Shown: positions 1 to 6,811, numbered from the stretch's first letter. The stretch: 6,911 nt of DNA from an uncultured Ruminococcus sp. (GCA_947177715.1 CAMWVM010000086.1:1-6911); one strand, 5' to 3'. The notes: generated by a model from the letters alone, not told the origin. Program-made: numbers and translations.

Positions 1-348
1 GAAAAAGCGGACAACGAAAAAAACTTTTCTGAAAAAGCAGTAATTTCAGGACTTGAACGTTTAGCTTTCGGCAGTACAAACGACGCCGTATCGCTGATTT
101 TTGCAGAGGATGTGACCCCTGCGAAAATCCGTCAGGCAGATTTGTATAACGTATCTGAAATCAAAAAAATCAAAGGAGGAGGCGTTGAAATCAAATTTTT
201 TGATCGTCAGAAAGCAATGGAAAAGCTTGCTGAATACAGTGAAAAACTTAACGCCCAAAGCAATGCCAAAAATCTTGTGGAAACTATCTACGGAAACGAT
301 TCTAATGAAACTGTAACCTCCGACTGTCCATTTGAGGAGGCGGAATAA
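1..348 (+). CDS. Phage terminase small subunit, C-terminal part (5' end outside window)
   Basis: The frame is open from base 1 to the TAA at 346-348 and gives 115 residues with no start in the window, so the gene is truncated by the window edge. The small terminase normally binds the packaging start site on phage DNA and loads the large terminase. The visible part matches the C-terminal half of the XtmA-like Firmicute family as I recall it: a 'LERLAFGSTNDAVSL' segment (about residues 18-32), then 'DLYNVSEIKKIKGGGVEIKFFDR' split here as DLYNVSEIKK (48-57) and GVEIKFFDRQKAMEKL (61-76), followed by an acidic tail. The DNA-binding N-terminus lies outside the window and cannot be judged. A GTG at 112 could be mistaken for a start, but coding similarity continues well upstream of it. 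The stop overlaps the next ATG by 1 nt (TAATG), and the next gene's ribosome binding site GAGGAGG (334-340) lies inside this gene, so the two are probably translationally coupled. Confidence 0.85.
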   Translation, partial: EKADNEKNFSEKAVISGLERLAFGSTNDAVSLIFAEDVTPAKIRQADLYNVSEIKKIKGGGVEIKFFDRQKAMEKLAEYSEKLNAQSNAKNLVETIYGNDSNETVTSDCPFEEAE

Positions 349-1601
349 TGGCTTCACTAAATCTAAAAGAATTCTCAAAAAAACAGAGAATTGTCTTTAC
401 TTGGTGGAAGAATAACGCCCCCAACTTTGACGGCATTATCTGTGACGGTGCTATCCGTTCCGGAAAAACAAGCTGTATGGCTTTGTCATTTGTCATCTGG
501 GCAAGCGTGAATTTTCAGCTGCGCTCCTTTGCATTCTGCGGAAAAACCATAAGCTCACTGAAAAGAAATATGCTCGAAGAGCTTATCCCCCGACTGGAAG
601 CCTTGGGATTTACCGTGAAAAACTACCCCTCAAAAAACTACCTTGATATATCTCTCGGATTAAAAACCAACCGATTTTATATCTTCGGCGGAAAAGACGA
701 GGGTTCGTCCTCTCTTATTCAAGGTATAACCCTTGCAGGCGTCCTGTTGGACGAAGTGGCACTTATGCCCAGAACCTTTGTTGAACAAGCCGCCGCAAGA
801 TGTTCGGTAAAAGGGTCAAAGCTATGGTTTAACTGTAATCCCGACAACAGCTATCATTGGTTCAAAAAAGAGTGGATCGACAAGCGAAAGGAAAAACATC
901 TTCTTTATATCCATTTCAGCCTTAAAGATAATCCATCCCTATCAAAAGCCGTAATTGAGCGGTATAAAAGACTCTATTCAGGTGCGTTCTATAAGCGTTT
1001 TGTCCTGGGTCAGTGGAGCAATACCGCAGGTGCAGTTTATCCCATGTTCAGCTATGAAAAAAATACTTTTTCAAAGCCGCCCAAACATTTTAGCCGCTAT
1101 GCCGTAAGCTGCGATTATGGTACAGTAAACCCAGCCAGCTTTGGACTATGGGGCGAATATAACGACTGCTGGTACAGAATCAATGAGTATTATTATAACT
1201 CTCGTGAAAAGGGATTACAACGTACCGACGAAGAGCATTATACAGCCCTTGAAAAGCTTTGTAAAGGCAAGGAAATTGAGATGATAGTCTGCGACCCGTC
1301 AGCAGCGTCTTTTATAGAATGCATTAAAAGACATGGCAAATTTAAGATTACTCAGGGTAAAAACGACGTGATTTCGGGAATAAGAAAGGTCAGCGACGCA
1401 CTTAAGTCAGAAAAAATAAAAATATCTGTCGGCTGTGAAGATACCCTAAGGGAATTCTCTCTCTACCGCTGGGATGAGCGTGCAGGCTCGGACTGTCCGG
1501 TAAAGGAAAATGACCATGCCATGGACGACATCAGATATTTTGTTACCCACTTTTGCAGCCAAAGCAACGGAACGTTTTTTGTATCCTCCATAGACAGATA
1601 A
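348..1601 (+). CDS. Phage terminase large subunit (ATPase and nuclease)
   Basis: This is the packaging motor: an N-terminal ATPase pumps DNA through the portal and a C-terminal RNase H-like nuclease cuts the concatemer. The 417-residue length is normal for the PBSX XtmB-like branch. The Walker A motif is GAIRSGKT at residues 34-41. Walker B is GVLLDEVAL at 131-139, with D135 and E136. The coupling motif is WFNCNPD at 160-166. Candidate nuclease metal ligands are D256 in SCDYGT, D316 in VCDPSAA, and D393/D394 in HAMDDIRY. All expected catalytic positions are present and the frame is uninterrupted, so the enzyme looks functional. The ATG overlaps the preceding stop by 1 nt and is served by GAGGAGG 7 nt upstream. 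The portal gene follows after 15 nt, the standard head-module order. The GC content is visibly higher here than in the genes downstream of the capsid gene. Confidence 0.96.
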   Translation: MASLNLKEFSKKQRIVFTWWKNNAPNFDGIICDGAIRSGKTSCMALSFVIWASVNFQLRSFAFCGKTISSLKRNMLEELIPRLEALGFTVKNYPSKNYLDISLGLKTNRFYIFGGKDEGSSSLIQGITLAGVLLDEVALMPRTFVEQAAARCSVKGSKLWFNCNPDNSYHWFKKEWIDKRKEKHLLYIHFSLKDNPSLSKAVIERYKRLYSGAFYKRFVLGQWSNTAGAVYPMFSYEKNTFSKPPKHFSRYAVSCDYGTVNPASFGLWGEYNDCWYRINEYYYNSREKGLQRTDEEHYTALEKLCKGKEIEMIVCDPSAASFIECIKRHGKFKITQGKNDVISGIRKVSDALKSEKIKISVGCEDTLREFSLYRWDERAGSDCPVKENDHAMDDIRYFVTHFCSQSNGTFFVSSIDR

Positions 1602-1616
1602 GAAAGGAAGAAGATA

Positions 1617-2771
1617 ATGAAAATAATAAGCAGAAAGAAATCTGCTCAAAAAATCACAGCAAATGCTGAAAGACAGTCGGATGGTTCACTTTTCAGGCTG
1701 GCGCCGTCGGGAGAAATCTTCGAGCATGAATTTTATGACGCTTTAAGAACGGAAATACCCATTCTTGACGCCTGTATTGGTAAAATCGTGCGATTAACAG
1801 GAGATTTTAAGCTAAAGGCGGAAAATGAAAGCGTTCAGCCTCTTCTCGACCGCTTCTCCCTTGAAGTACCTGTGGGGATTTCGGGAGTTTCAATTAACAC
1901 CTTTGCAGATATGTATCTGGACTCGCTTTTAACCTACGGGAAGGCTATCGGCGAAATTATCACCGACAAAAATCAGCGCACTATCAGCGGTTTATGGGTA
2001 GGCGACAGCACAATTTTCCGAGTACGTCAAGGCAGCAGCAAGACTGATATGTGCATTACGCAAATTTTCGGCGATGAAGAAAGCCCGGTTATCAATACGG
2101 AACGCATGGTTTACACAGCTTTGAATCCGTCGCCAAAGCACCCTGAGGGGGTTTCCATACTTCGTGGACTTCCCTCATTAAGCAAAATTCTAATGCGGAT
2201 TTATGAATGCATTGGTCAGAATTTTGACAGGGTGGGAAATGTCCGCTATGCGGTAACATACAATCCGTCCGACGATGGCGACAAGGCTTTTGCCAAGGAA
2301 CGGGCAATGGAAATTGCAAGAGAATGGTCAAACGGAATGAATGCTGCGAAATACGGTTCAGTAAAGGACTTTGTAGCTGCCGGAGATGTTCAGATAAAGG
2401 TTATTGGAGCTGAAAATCAACTTATTGACACCGAAATCCCTGTTCGTCAGATTTTAGAACAAATGATTTCAAAGCTGTCGATTCCACCGTTTCTTTTAGG
2501 CTTGAACTGGTCCAGCACTGAGCGAATGTCCTCACAGCAGGCGGACATTCTAACCAGCGAGCTGGAATATTACCGTCGTCTTCTCACTCCGATTCTAAGG
2601 CGAATAGGTTTAACATTTCTGAGGTTAAACGGCATAGACAGCGATGTTTCTGTTGAATGGGCAAACATCAATCTTCAGGACGAAGAAGCACTTGCAAAGG
2701 CAAGGCTTTACAATGCACAGGCACAACAGCTTGAGCTTATTAATCAAAAAACAGAAGGAGGTAAAAACTAA
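1617..2771 (+). CDS. Phage portal protein
   Basis: The portal forms the ring at one capsid vertex through which DNA enters and leaves, and to which the neck attaches. The 384-residue product has family hallmarks: an N-terminal segment leading to 'ILDACIGKIVRL' (49-60), the wing-region sequence YGKAIGEII (107-115), 'HPEGVSILRGLP' (175-186), the stem/clip 'LSIPPFLLGL' (287-296), and a helical C-terminal region 'LEYYRRLLTPILRRI' (316-330) ending in a Gln/Ala-rich tail. It sits directly after the large terminase and before the protease, as expected. The start at 1617 is preceded by AAAGGAAG (1603-1610), a reasonable ribosome binding site. The length is at the short end for HK97-like portals. No separate Mu F-like minor head gene follows. 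The DNA encoding the C-terminus holds the strong AGAAGGAGGT (2753-2762) that serves the protease gene. Assignment rests on motifs and context, not a database search. Confidence 0.92.
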   Translation: MKIISRKKSAQKITANAERQSDGSLFRLAPSGEIFEHEFYDALRTEIPILDACIGKIVRLTGDFKLKAENESVQPLLDRFSLEVPVGISGVSINTFADMYLDSLLTYGKAIGEIITDKNQRTISGLWVGDSTIFRVRQGSSKTDMCITQIFGDEESPVINTERMVYTALNPSPKHPEGVSILRGLPSLSKILMRIYECIGQNFDRVGNVRYAVTYNPSDDGDKAFAKERAMEIAREWSNGMNAAKYGSVKDFVAAGDVQIKVIGAENQLIDTEIPVRQILEQMISKLSIPPFLLGLNWSSTERMSSQQADILTSELEYYRRLLTPILRRIGLTFLRLNGIDSDVSVEWANINLQDEEALAKARLYNAQAQQLELINQKTEGGKN

Positions 2772-3658
2772 TGGAATCCAATGACTTCATACTCACCGAC
2801 GAACTTTTGGAAAAGGTAAACAAATTTTCAAGAGCAAAGCTTGCTGCTGATGAGATTTACACTTTTCCCGTGATTTTATGCGACAATGAGGTAGACAGGG
2901 ATTACGAAAGATTCTCCATTGATGCACTTCGCAAACTTGCTGAGCTTTTCATCGGCAAGACGGGAATTTTCGATCACAATCCCAAAGGCGAAAATCAGAC
3001 TGCAAGAATTTTTGACACAGAAGTCAAGGTATCAACTGACAGGATAACTTCCGCAGGAGAACCTTATGCTTATCTTTCAGCAAAGGCTTACATGATACGC
3101 ACGGCAAAATCGGCAGATCTTATTGCAGAAATTGACGGCGGAATAAAAAAAGAAGTTTCAGTAAGCTGTTCGGTGAAGTCACATATTTGCTCAATTTGCG
3201 GTGCGGACATGAAAAAATCACCCTGCACTCACATAAAAGGCGCAGAATACGGCGGAAAGATTTGCAGTTACATACTTAATGATCCTTTCGACGCATATGA
3301 ATGGTCCTTTGTAGCGATTCCTGCACAAAAAAACGCAGGAGTTACTAAGACATATGACAATAAATATGATAAGGACTATGCAGCTTTAAAATCTGAGCTT
3401 GCTCAGGCTAAAAAGGAGAACTTTCAGGCAAGGGAAATGCTGAAAAAGGAAATTCTGCGTCTTAGCTTTTTATACAATCCTCTTATTACAGTTAAGACTG
3501 TGGGTTTTCTCACGAACTCTCTTTCATTTAATCAGCTTTTAGAACTGAAGGAAAATCTTGAACAGGATTTAAAGGAAAAAGAGATTAATTCAAAAGGCAA
3601 AACAAACACCACAAACAAAAATATCAACGAATTTAAAATTACTAAAAAGGAGAACTAA
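2771..3658 (+). CDS. Prohead serine protease (HK97 gp4 / XkdF-like) with Cys/His insert and scaffold-like C-terminus
   Basis: Such proteases sit inside the immature head and trim capsid and scaffold proteins during maturation. In this 295-residue protein the likely catalytic His is H69 in GIFDHNP (65-71), and the likely nucleophile is S130 (or S132) in KEVSVSCSV (127-135). The closing segment DAYEWSFVAIPAQKNAGVTK (174-193) is typical of the family. Between Ser and this segment lies a possible metal-binding knuckle: H138, C140, C143, C152, H154 and C165, in a CxxC...CxH...C pattern. I recall similar inserts in Firmicute phage homologues; zinc binding is inference. Residues about 195-271 are rich in Lys, Glu and Leu and look helical or coiled-coil, followed by a Lys/Asn/Thr-rich tail. 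This suggests a fused scaffolding (delta-domain-like) region, consistent with no separate scaffold gene before the capsid gene. The start overlaps the portal stop by 1 nt (TAATG), with AGAAGGAGGT 8 nt upstream. Confidence 0.85.
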   Translation: MESNDFILTDELLEKVNKFSRAKLAADEIYTFPVILCDNEVDRDYERFSIDALRKLAELFIGKTGIFDHNPKGENQTARIFDTEVKVSTDRITSAGEPYAYLSAKAYMIRTAKSADLIAEIDGGIKKEVSVSCSVKSHICSICGADMKKSPCTHIKGAEYGGKICSYILNDPFDAYEWSFVAIPAQKNAGVTKTYDNKYDKDYAALKSELAQAKKENFQAREMLKKEILRLSFLYNPLITVKTVGFLTNSLSFNQLLELKENLEQDLKEKEINSKGKTNTTNKNINEFKITKKEN

Positions 3659-3659
3659 T

Positions 3660-4637
3660 ATGTACGATACAATTAAACTCGAAAAAGGACTTTATTCAAT
3701 CACAGGAAAAAACTTTACACAGGCGCTTGAAGCACTTGATCCTGACAGCAATTACAAGGGTACAGAGCTTGAAGGTTTAGACGCTTTTGAACGTCAGCTT
3801 AAGCGATTTGACATTAAGATTGCAGGCAAAAATTCTGACAAGGTAGAAAAATTCTTTCTTTCAACTGAATCTGCTGTACTTTTCCCTGAATATATACGCA
3901 GAACAATCAAGCAGGGTATGGATGATATCTCAATTCTCAATCACATTTCTGCTTCTGTTTATTACACTCACGACACTGATTTCAAGGGCATTACAATGGG
4001 CAAAAACACAAACGCCTCTGCATCATATCAGCTTGGAGAACTTCCATTCCACAATGTAAAGCTTAATGCTGTTCCAAGCAGCATTCAGAAATTCGGCAGA
4101 GGACTTAAATTCTCATACGAATCAATTTGCAAGCAGAGAATCGATACACTCGGCGTTATTCTCAGACGACTGGGTACACAGATTTCAAAGGAAATAAACA
4201 TTTATGCTATTAACATAGTGACATCAGGTCTTACTCCTGCAGAAATTGAGGGCACTCAAATTACATACAATGAACTTGCCGCTTTCTTCTCATCAATGAG
4301 TGAATGCAACATGACTTCTCTAATCTGCTCCCCTGCGGTTCTTGCAAAAATTGTTTCTATGGAAGAGATGAAGAACAGTCAATATGATTATATGTCAAGC
4401 GGAGTTGTAAAGACTCCATTCGGCATTGACTTAATCAAGTGCACCGGGCTTTCTGATGATATTGCTGTTGGAATTGACAAATCATGCGCTATTGAAACAG
4501 CATTCGGCAGTGATGTAATTGTGGATTATGACAAGCTGATCTCTAATCAATGCACAGAAATTTTCGCATCTGTTTCAATTGGATTCTCAAAGCTTATTGA
4601 CGGTTCGATTCTTACAACTAAAATTACAGATAAATAA
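3660..4637 (+). CDS. Major capsid protein, HK97-like fold
   Basis: This 325-residue protein occupies the capsid slot directly after the protease/scaffold gene. It would form the icosahedral shell. An N-terminal helical, charged region of roughly 65 residues precedes 'FFLSTESAVLFPEYIRR' (65-81), which resembles the start of the conserved capsid core. 'KFGRGLKFSYESI' (144-156) followed by the long helix region 'DTLGVILRRLGTQISKEI' (162-179) fits the HK97 A/P-domain spine. 'VVKTPFGIDLI' (249-259) fits the late P/A-domain strands. Whether the N-terminal region is removed by the upstream protease cannot be told from sequence. Codon choice favours A/T-ending triplets (ACA, TCA, CTT, GCT), as expected for a highly expressed gene in an AT-rich host. 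AAAAAGGAG (3644-3652) lies 7 nt before the ATG, and only one base separates it from the previous stop. A large hairpin follows three bases after the stop. Confidence 0.88.
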   Translation: MYDTIKLEKGLYSITGKNFTQALEALDPDSNYKGTELEGLDAFERQLKRFDIKIAGKNSDKVEKFFLSTESAVLFPEYIRRTIKQGMDDISILNHISASVYYTHDTDFKGITMGKNTNASASYQLGELPFHNVKLNAVPSSIQKFGRGLKFSYESICKQRIDTLGVILRRLGTQISKEINIYAINIVTSGLTPAEIEGTQITYNELAAFFSSMSECNMTSLICSPAVLAKIVSMEEMKNSQYDYMSSGVVKTPFGIDLIKCTGLSDDIAVGIDKSCAIETAFGSDVIVDYDKLISNQCTEIFASVSIGFSKLIDGSILTTKITDK

Positions 4638-4640
4638 ATC

Positions 4641-4685
4641 TTGCCGAAGTTCGGACAGAGCTTTCTGTCCGAACATTTTCGGCAA
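4641..4685 (+). promoter_or_regulatory. Large two-part intergenic hairpin after the capsid gene
   Basis: The 67-nt gap between capsid and connector genes holds an unusually strong inverted repeat. The inner stem pairs 4649-4659 with 4664-4674 (11 perfect base pairs, GCTT loop). The outer stem pairs 4641-4648 with 4678-4685 (8 perfect base pairs), with only a 3-nt bulge (4675-4677) on the 3' side. It is not a classical intrinsic terminator, because A residues and then the next ribosome binding site follow instead of a U-run. Likely roles are protecting the 3' end of abundant capsid mRNA, partial termination or RNA processing that lowers downstream expression, or modulation of the adjacent ribosome binding site. 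Role is inference; the pairing is seen directly. Confidence 0.8.
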
Positions 4686-4686
4686 A

Positions 4687-4694
4687 AAGGAGGT
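4687..4694 (+). promoter_or_regulatory. Ribosome binding site abutting the post-capsid hairpin
   Basis: AAGGAGGT is a near-perfect Shine-Dalgarno sequence 10 nt before the ATG at 4705. It fixes that start. It begins one base after the end of the outer hairpin stem, so folding upstream could influence ribosome access, although the site itself is not paired in the obvious structure. Confidence 0.75.
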
Positions 4695-4704
4695 AATCTA
4701 AAAC

Positions 4705-5079
4705 ATGCCGATATTAAACTCAGAAAACATCAAAGCTGAATTTCTCAAAATCACTAAACTTTCAGAATCTGAATTTAGCTTACAGAACATTATTGACAAT
4801 GCACAGAGGTATGTTGAAACAAGAATTGTTCCTGACACCCTTTCTTCTGAAGAGGCGGCATGCTGTGAATATGCAGCTTGTGCACACGCAGTTTATGACT
4901 ATACGCTTCAAAACCTGCTTTCAGAAAAAATTATTGTTACCCAACTGGGAAAGGCAACAAGCAATTATCGTGAAAACAGTGTTATTCAGGCAGCGTTTGC
5001 TTTTCGCAAGTCGGTGTTTGACTCAATGAAGGATTTAATTCGGGACGACAGTTTTATTTTCTACGCTATGGAGGGATAG
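4705..5079 (+). CDS. Head-tail connector (adaptor)-like protein
   Basis: This 124-residue, mostly helical protein follows the capsid gene, where Firmicute phages usually encode the adaptor that docks beneath the portal (gp6/gp15/YqbG-like group). Visible features are an N-terminal 'NSENIKAEFLKITKL' (5-19), a helix around 'LQNIIDNAQRYVETRIV' (26-42), a compact Ala/Cys/Tyr-rich helix 'AACCEYAACAHAVYDYTL' (51-68), and a C-terminal 'DSMKDLIRDDSFIFYAMEG' (106-124). The Ala-rich central helix and the aromatic 'D-x-F-x-F' ending resemble connector families as I remember them, but sequence conservation in these proteins is low. The role is therefore mainly from position, size and helix content. The strong AAGGAGGT upstream, after the hairpin, supports independent translation initiation. 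Three bases separate it from the next gene. Two adjacent cysteines (C53, C54) and C59 in the helix are a minor oddity. Confidence 0.65.
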   Translation: MPILNSENIKAEFLKITKLSESEFSLQNIIDNAQRYVETRIVPDTLSSEEAACCEYAACAHAVYDYTLQNLLSEKIIVTQLGKATSNYRENSVIQAAFAFRKSVFDSMKDLIRDDSFIFYAMEG

Positions 5080-5082
5080 GAA

Positions 5083-5502
5083 ATGCTTAATTTTTTTAAC
5101 AGTATTTTAACCTCCTCACTGAATTCCGCAGGATTTAGTCCTTACACTGATTTTGAACAGGTGGACACGATTGAAGCTAAGGGGAAGTGTCTTGGATTTT
5201 ATTCAATTAAGGATGTGAAATATTCAGATCGGATTTACTCTCTTAACAACAGTGAATACGGAATGGAGGTTTCGGGTCATATTGAAGTCAAACTTTTAGG
5301 CAAAAGAGATGACTATAAGACTTTTAATGAAATTGACAACAGAAGCTTTTTATTTATCAGCTCTTTAGTCATGTCAGATAAAATTGTTATTTCAAATCTT
5401 TCCCGAAGCAAAATTGAAGCAGACGCTAATTTAAGACGTCTTAAAAGCGTTATTACCTTTGATTTTAAAATTCTTGTTACTCAAAGCGTCAATGGAGGAT
5501 AA
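5083..5502 (+). CDS. Probable tail-terminator / tail-completion-like protein
   Basis: The 139-residue product has no motif that I can identify with certainty. It starts with a short amphipathic N-terminus (LNFFNSILTSSLNSAGFSP), followed by alternating strand-like segments, including 'SGHIEVKLLGK' (64-74), and an ending 'LRRLKSVITFDFKILVTQ' (117-134). A helix-strand layout with a long strand carrying a '...R...I.F.F.I' pattern near the C-terminus, together with position two genes after the capsid, resembles phage tail-terminator (gpU of lambda/SPP1 gp17-type) or Firmicute tail-completion proteins. These cap the tail tube and join it to the neck. A head-closure protein is the main alternative. 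The ATG is preceded by GAGGGA (5071-5076), inside the previous gene, with a 3-nt intergenic gap, so coupled translation is likely. This stretch is among the most AT-rich in the window (15 G+C in bases 5341-5400). Confidence 0.45.
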   Translation: MLNFFNSILTSSLNSAGFSPYTDFEQVDTIEAKGKCLGFYSIKDVKYSDRIYSLNNSEYGMEVSGHIEVKLLGKRDDYKTFNEIDNRSFLFISSLVMSDKIVISNLSRSKIEADANLRRLKSVITFDFKILVTQSVNGG

Positions 5503-5505
5503 GAC

Positions 5506-5865
5506 ATGGTTTATTCATTTAACAATCAGCGATATGTTTACACTCATGGTGACACAGTTCTCAACTTTGAACACGTTGAATTTAAGCGTGGAACAAAACT
5601 TTCAGAATATCCAATTATAGGGTCAAGAATTGATGTTGCAATTGAAGGATCTACCCCCAGACAGCTTACGCTTAGTGGTAGATTCTTGATCAAAGACTTT
5701 GACGCTGTGAATACATATATTAAGTCTAACACAGGTCAGGTTATTTCATCGTTCAAGCTCAATGACACAGCTTACAGCGGTATGATCCTTGTTGACGGAC
5801 GGACGGAGCTGGACGCTTCTAAAGTTTTCGGTGAAATGGTTCTTATATTAAGATCACTGGCTTAG
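5506..5865 (+). CDS. gpU/Mup43-like tail-tip (baseplate adaptor) protein
   Basis: This small protein of 119 residues is predicted to be beta-rich. The segment 'IDVAIEGSTPRQLTLSGRFL' (42-61), then a helix 'KDFDAVNTYIKSNTG' (63-77), then strands 'SSFKLNDTAYSGMILVDGRTEL' (81-102, split by turns) and a final strand 'GEMVLILRSL' (109-118) follow the layout of P2 gpU and the N-terminal domain of Mu gp43/XkdP-type proteins. In those, a conserved 'R-x-L-T-L-x-G' strand precedes a helix and the closing strands. Such proteins sit between tube and hub at the tail tip. Unlike XkdP-type proteins, it lacks a LysM domain; the gene simply ends after the beta domain. Its place immediately before a gpD-like hub gene supports the call. 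The ribosome binding site TGGAGGA (5493-5499) overlaps the end of the previous gene. Alternative: an unrelated small neck protein. Confidence 0.5.
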   Translation: MVYSFNNQRYVYTHGDTVLNFEHVEFKRGTKLSEYPIIGSRIDVAIEGSTPRQLTLSGRFLIKDFDAVNTYIKSNTGQVISSFKLNDTAYSGMILVDGRTELDASKVFGEMVLILRSLA

Positions 5866-5884
5866 ATAATGAAAGGATATTCAA

Positions 5885-6811
5885 ATGGACATAGCAACAA
5901 TTACATTCAGCTATACAGACGGAACTAATGCTTCTTACATTCCCATAGATTTCAAATTCACAAGAGAAAGATACACGCCATACACAACGCTTGAGGGACA
6001 TCTCCTCACTGCTCGTGACATAACTGACATCAATACTGTTTATCTTTACATAAACAATAAGCTTGTTCACTGCGGAATGGCGGATTTTATCCAACGAAAA
6101 AATGCTAAGGGAAGAAATCTTATCACATTTACATCGAGAGGATTTACTTTGCTATTGGGACAAAACGAACCTGTTCCGGGAATTATTTCAAATGTTAATC
6201 TTAAAGGTCTTGTTTCAGACAATGTAACTATACCTTATGTTCAGTGTCAGGAGGACACAAAAACGGTAAACTATATTTATGTAAAAGAAAAATCCACGAT
6301 ATGGGACGCTGTTTGCGCTTACGCTTACAAGGCATACAAGACCTATCCTTTTATCACAGGGACTAACACTGTAAACGCAGCCTCCGGAAGAGGTGTTGAA
6401 AATCACTCATATTTTTCTGAAACTATTACATACTATGGAGAAACACTTTCTACTTCCGGATTACTTTCACAGGTTTACATGGCGGACTCAGAGGGTAAAT
6501 ATTCATACACGAAAAAAAACGGTCACTCTGAAAATCGTAAAATTGTAAAGAAGAAATACTATCCTTTAGACAGGCAATGGTATTCAAGTCCTGAGGACGG
6601 ATTACAGTCTAAGCTTAATTACTCAAACAAGGGATACATTTCCGCTGAGCTTCAATACAAAGGGCATAAATTTGAAAACATTATGGACAGGGCTGTATAT
6701 CAAAACGGAACGTTTTTAATAAACTCTGAACGTATATCTGCTATTGAAGTTACGGGAAACAAGCGAGGTATTTTCACCAAGGTTACTGTATACAGGGATA
6801 GTTACGCATAA
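5885..6811 (+). CDS. gpD-like (Mup44/XkdQ-like) tail hub protein
   Basis: This 308-residue, beta-rich protein resembles the hub of contractile-type tails (P2 gpD, Mu gp44, PBSX XkdQ), which forms a trimer at the tube tip and holds the spike. Segments in support: an N-terminal barrel with 'YLYINNKLVHCGMADFI' (53-69), then 'GRNLITFTSRGFTLLLGQNE' (76-95), which resembles the conserved 'gR...LLDNE' region, then 'VKEKSTIWDAVCAYAYKAY' (133-151), matching the small domain that reads like 'gS.w..l...', and finally a domain beginning 'LLSQVYMADSEGKYSYTKKN' (193-212) with a strand pair that continues to the end. The length is typical. AAAGGA (5873-5877 region) precedes the ATG by about 8 nt, after a 19-nt gap from the previous stop. 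It is the last gene before the terminator, and no spike, wedge or fibre gene follows in the window. Assignment is by pattern recall; a siphophage tail-tip protein is the alternative. Confidence 0.65.
   Translation: MDIATITFSYTDGTNASYIPIDFKFTRERYTPYTTLEGHLLTARDITDINTVYLYINNKLVHCGMADFIQRKNAKGRNLITFTSRGFTLLLGQNEPVPGIISNVNLKGLVSDNVTIPYVQCQEDTKTVNYIYVKEKSTIWDAVCAYAYKAYKTYPFITGTNTVNAASGRGVENHSYFSETITYYGETLSTSGLLSQVYMADSEGKYSYTKKNGHSENRKIVKKKYYPLDRQWYSSPEDGLQSKLNYSNKGYISAELQYKGHKFENIMDRAVYQNGTFLINSERISAIEVTGNKRGIFTKVTVYRDSYA

Noticed and set aside
112..348. A separate 78-residue gene starting at GTG 112
   Set aside because: The same frame is open to base 1 and the upstream residues read as small terminase, so this is an internal codon of a truncated gene.
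61..378. 105-residue open frame on the - strand (and other - strand frames at 302-496, 1446-1649, 2092-2331, 5544-5732, 5843-6094, 6215-6406)
   Set aside because: All lie within clearly coding + strand genes, have no recognisable domains, and show no convincing ribosome binding site; they are shadows.
377..383. Run of seven A in the large terminase gene (also eight A at 6512-6519 in the hub gene) as programmed frameshift sites
   Set aside because: The reading frames are full length and family-like on both sides of the runs, and the alternative frames hold no phage-like domain.
3660..4637. Encapsulin nanocompartment instead of phage capsid
   Set aside because: The gene lies in a complete packaging cassette with terminase, portal and protease, none of which accompany encapsulins; its N-terminal region also fits a phage capsid precursor.
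4641..4685. Post-capsid hairpin as a standard intrinsic terminator ending the operon
   Set aside because: No T-run follows on the + strand, and a strong ribosome binding site with a same-strand gene follows at once; at most it would be partial.
4793..5029. 78-residue + strand frame inside the connector gene
   Set aside because: It overlaps the better-supported 124-residue gene in another frame and has a composition typical of an out-of-frame translation.
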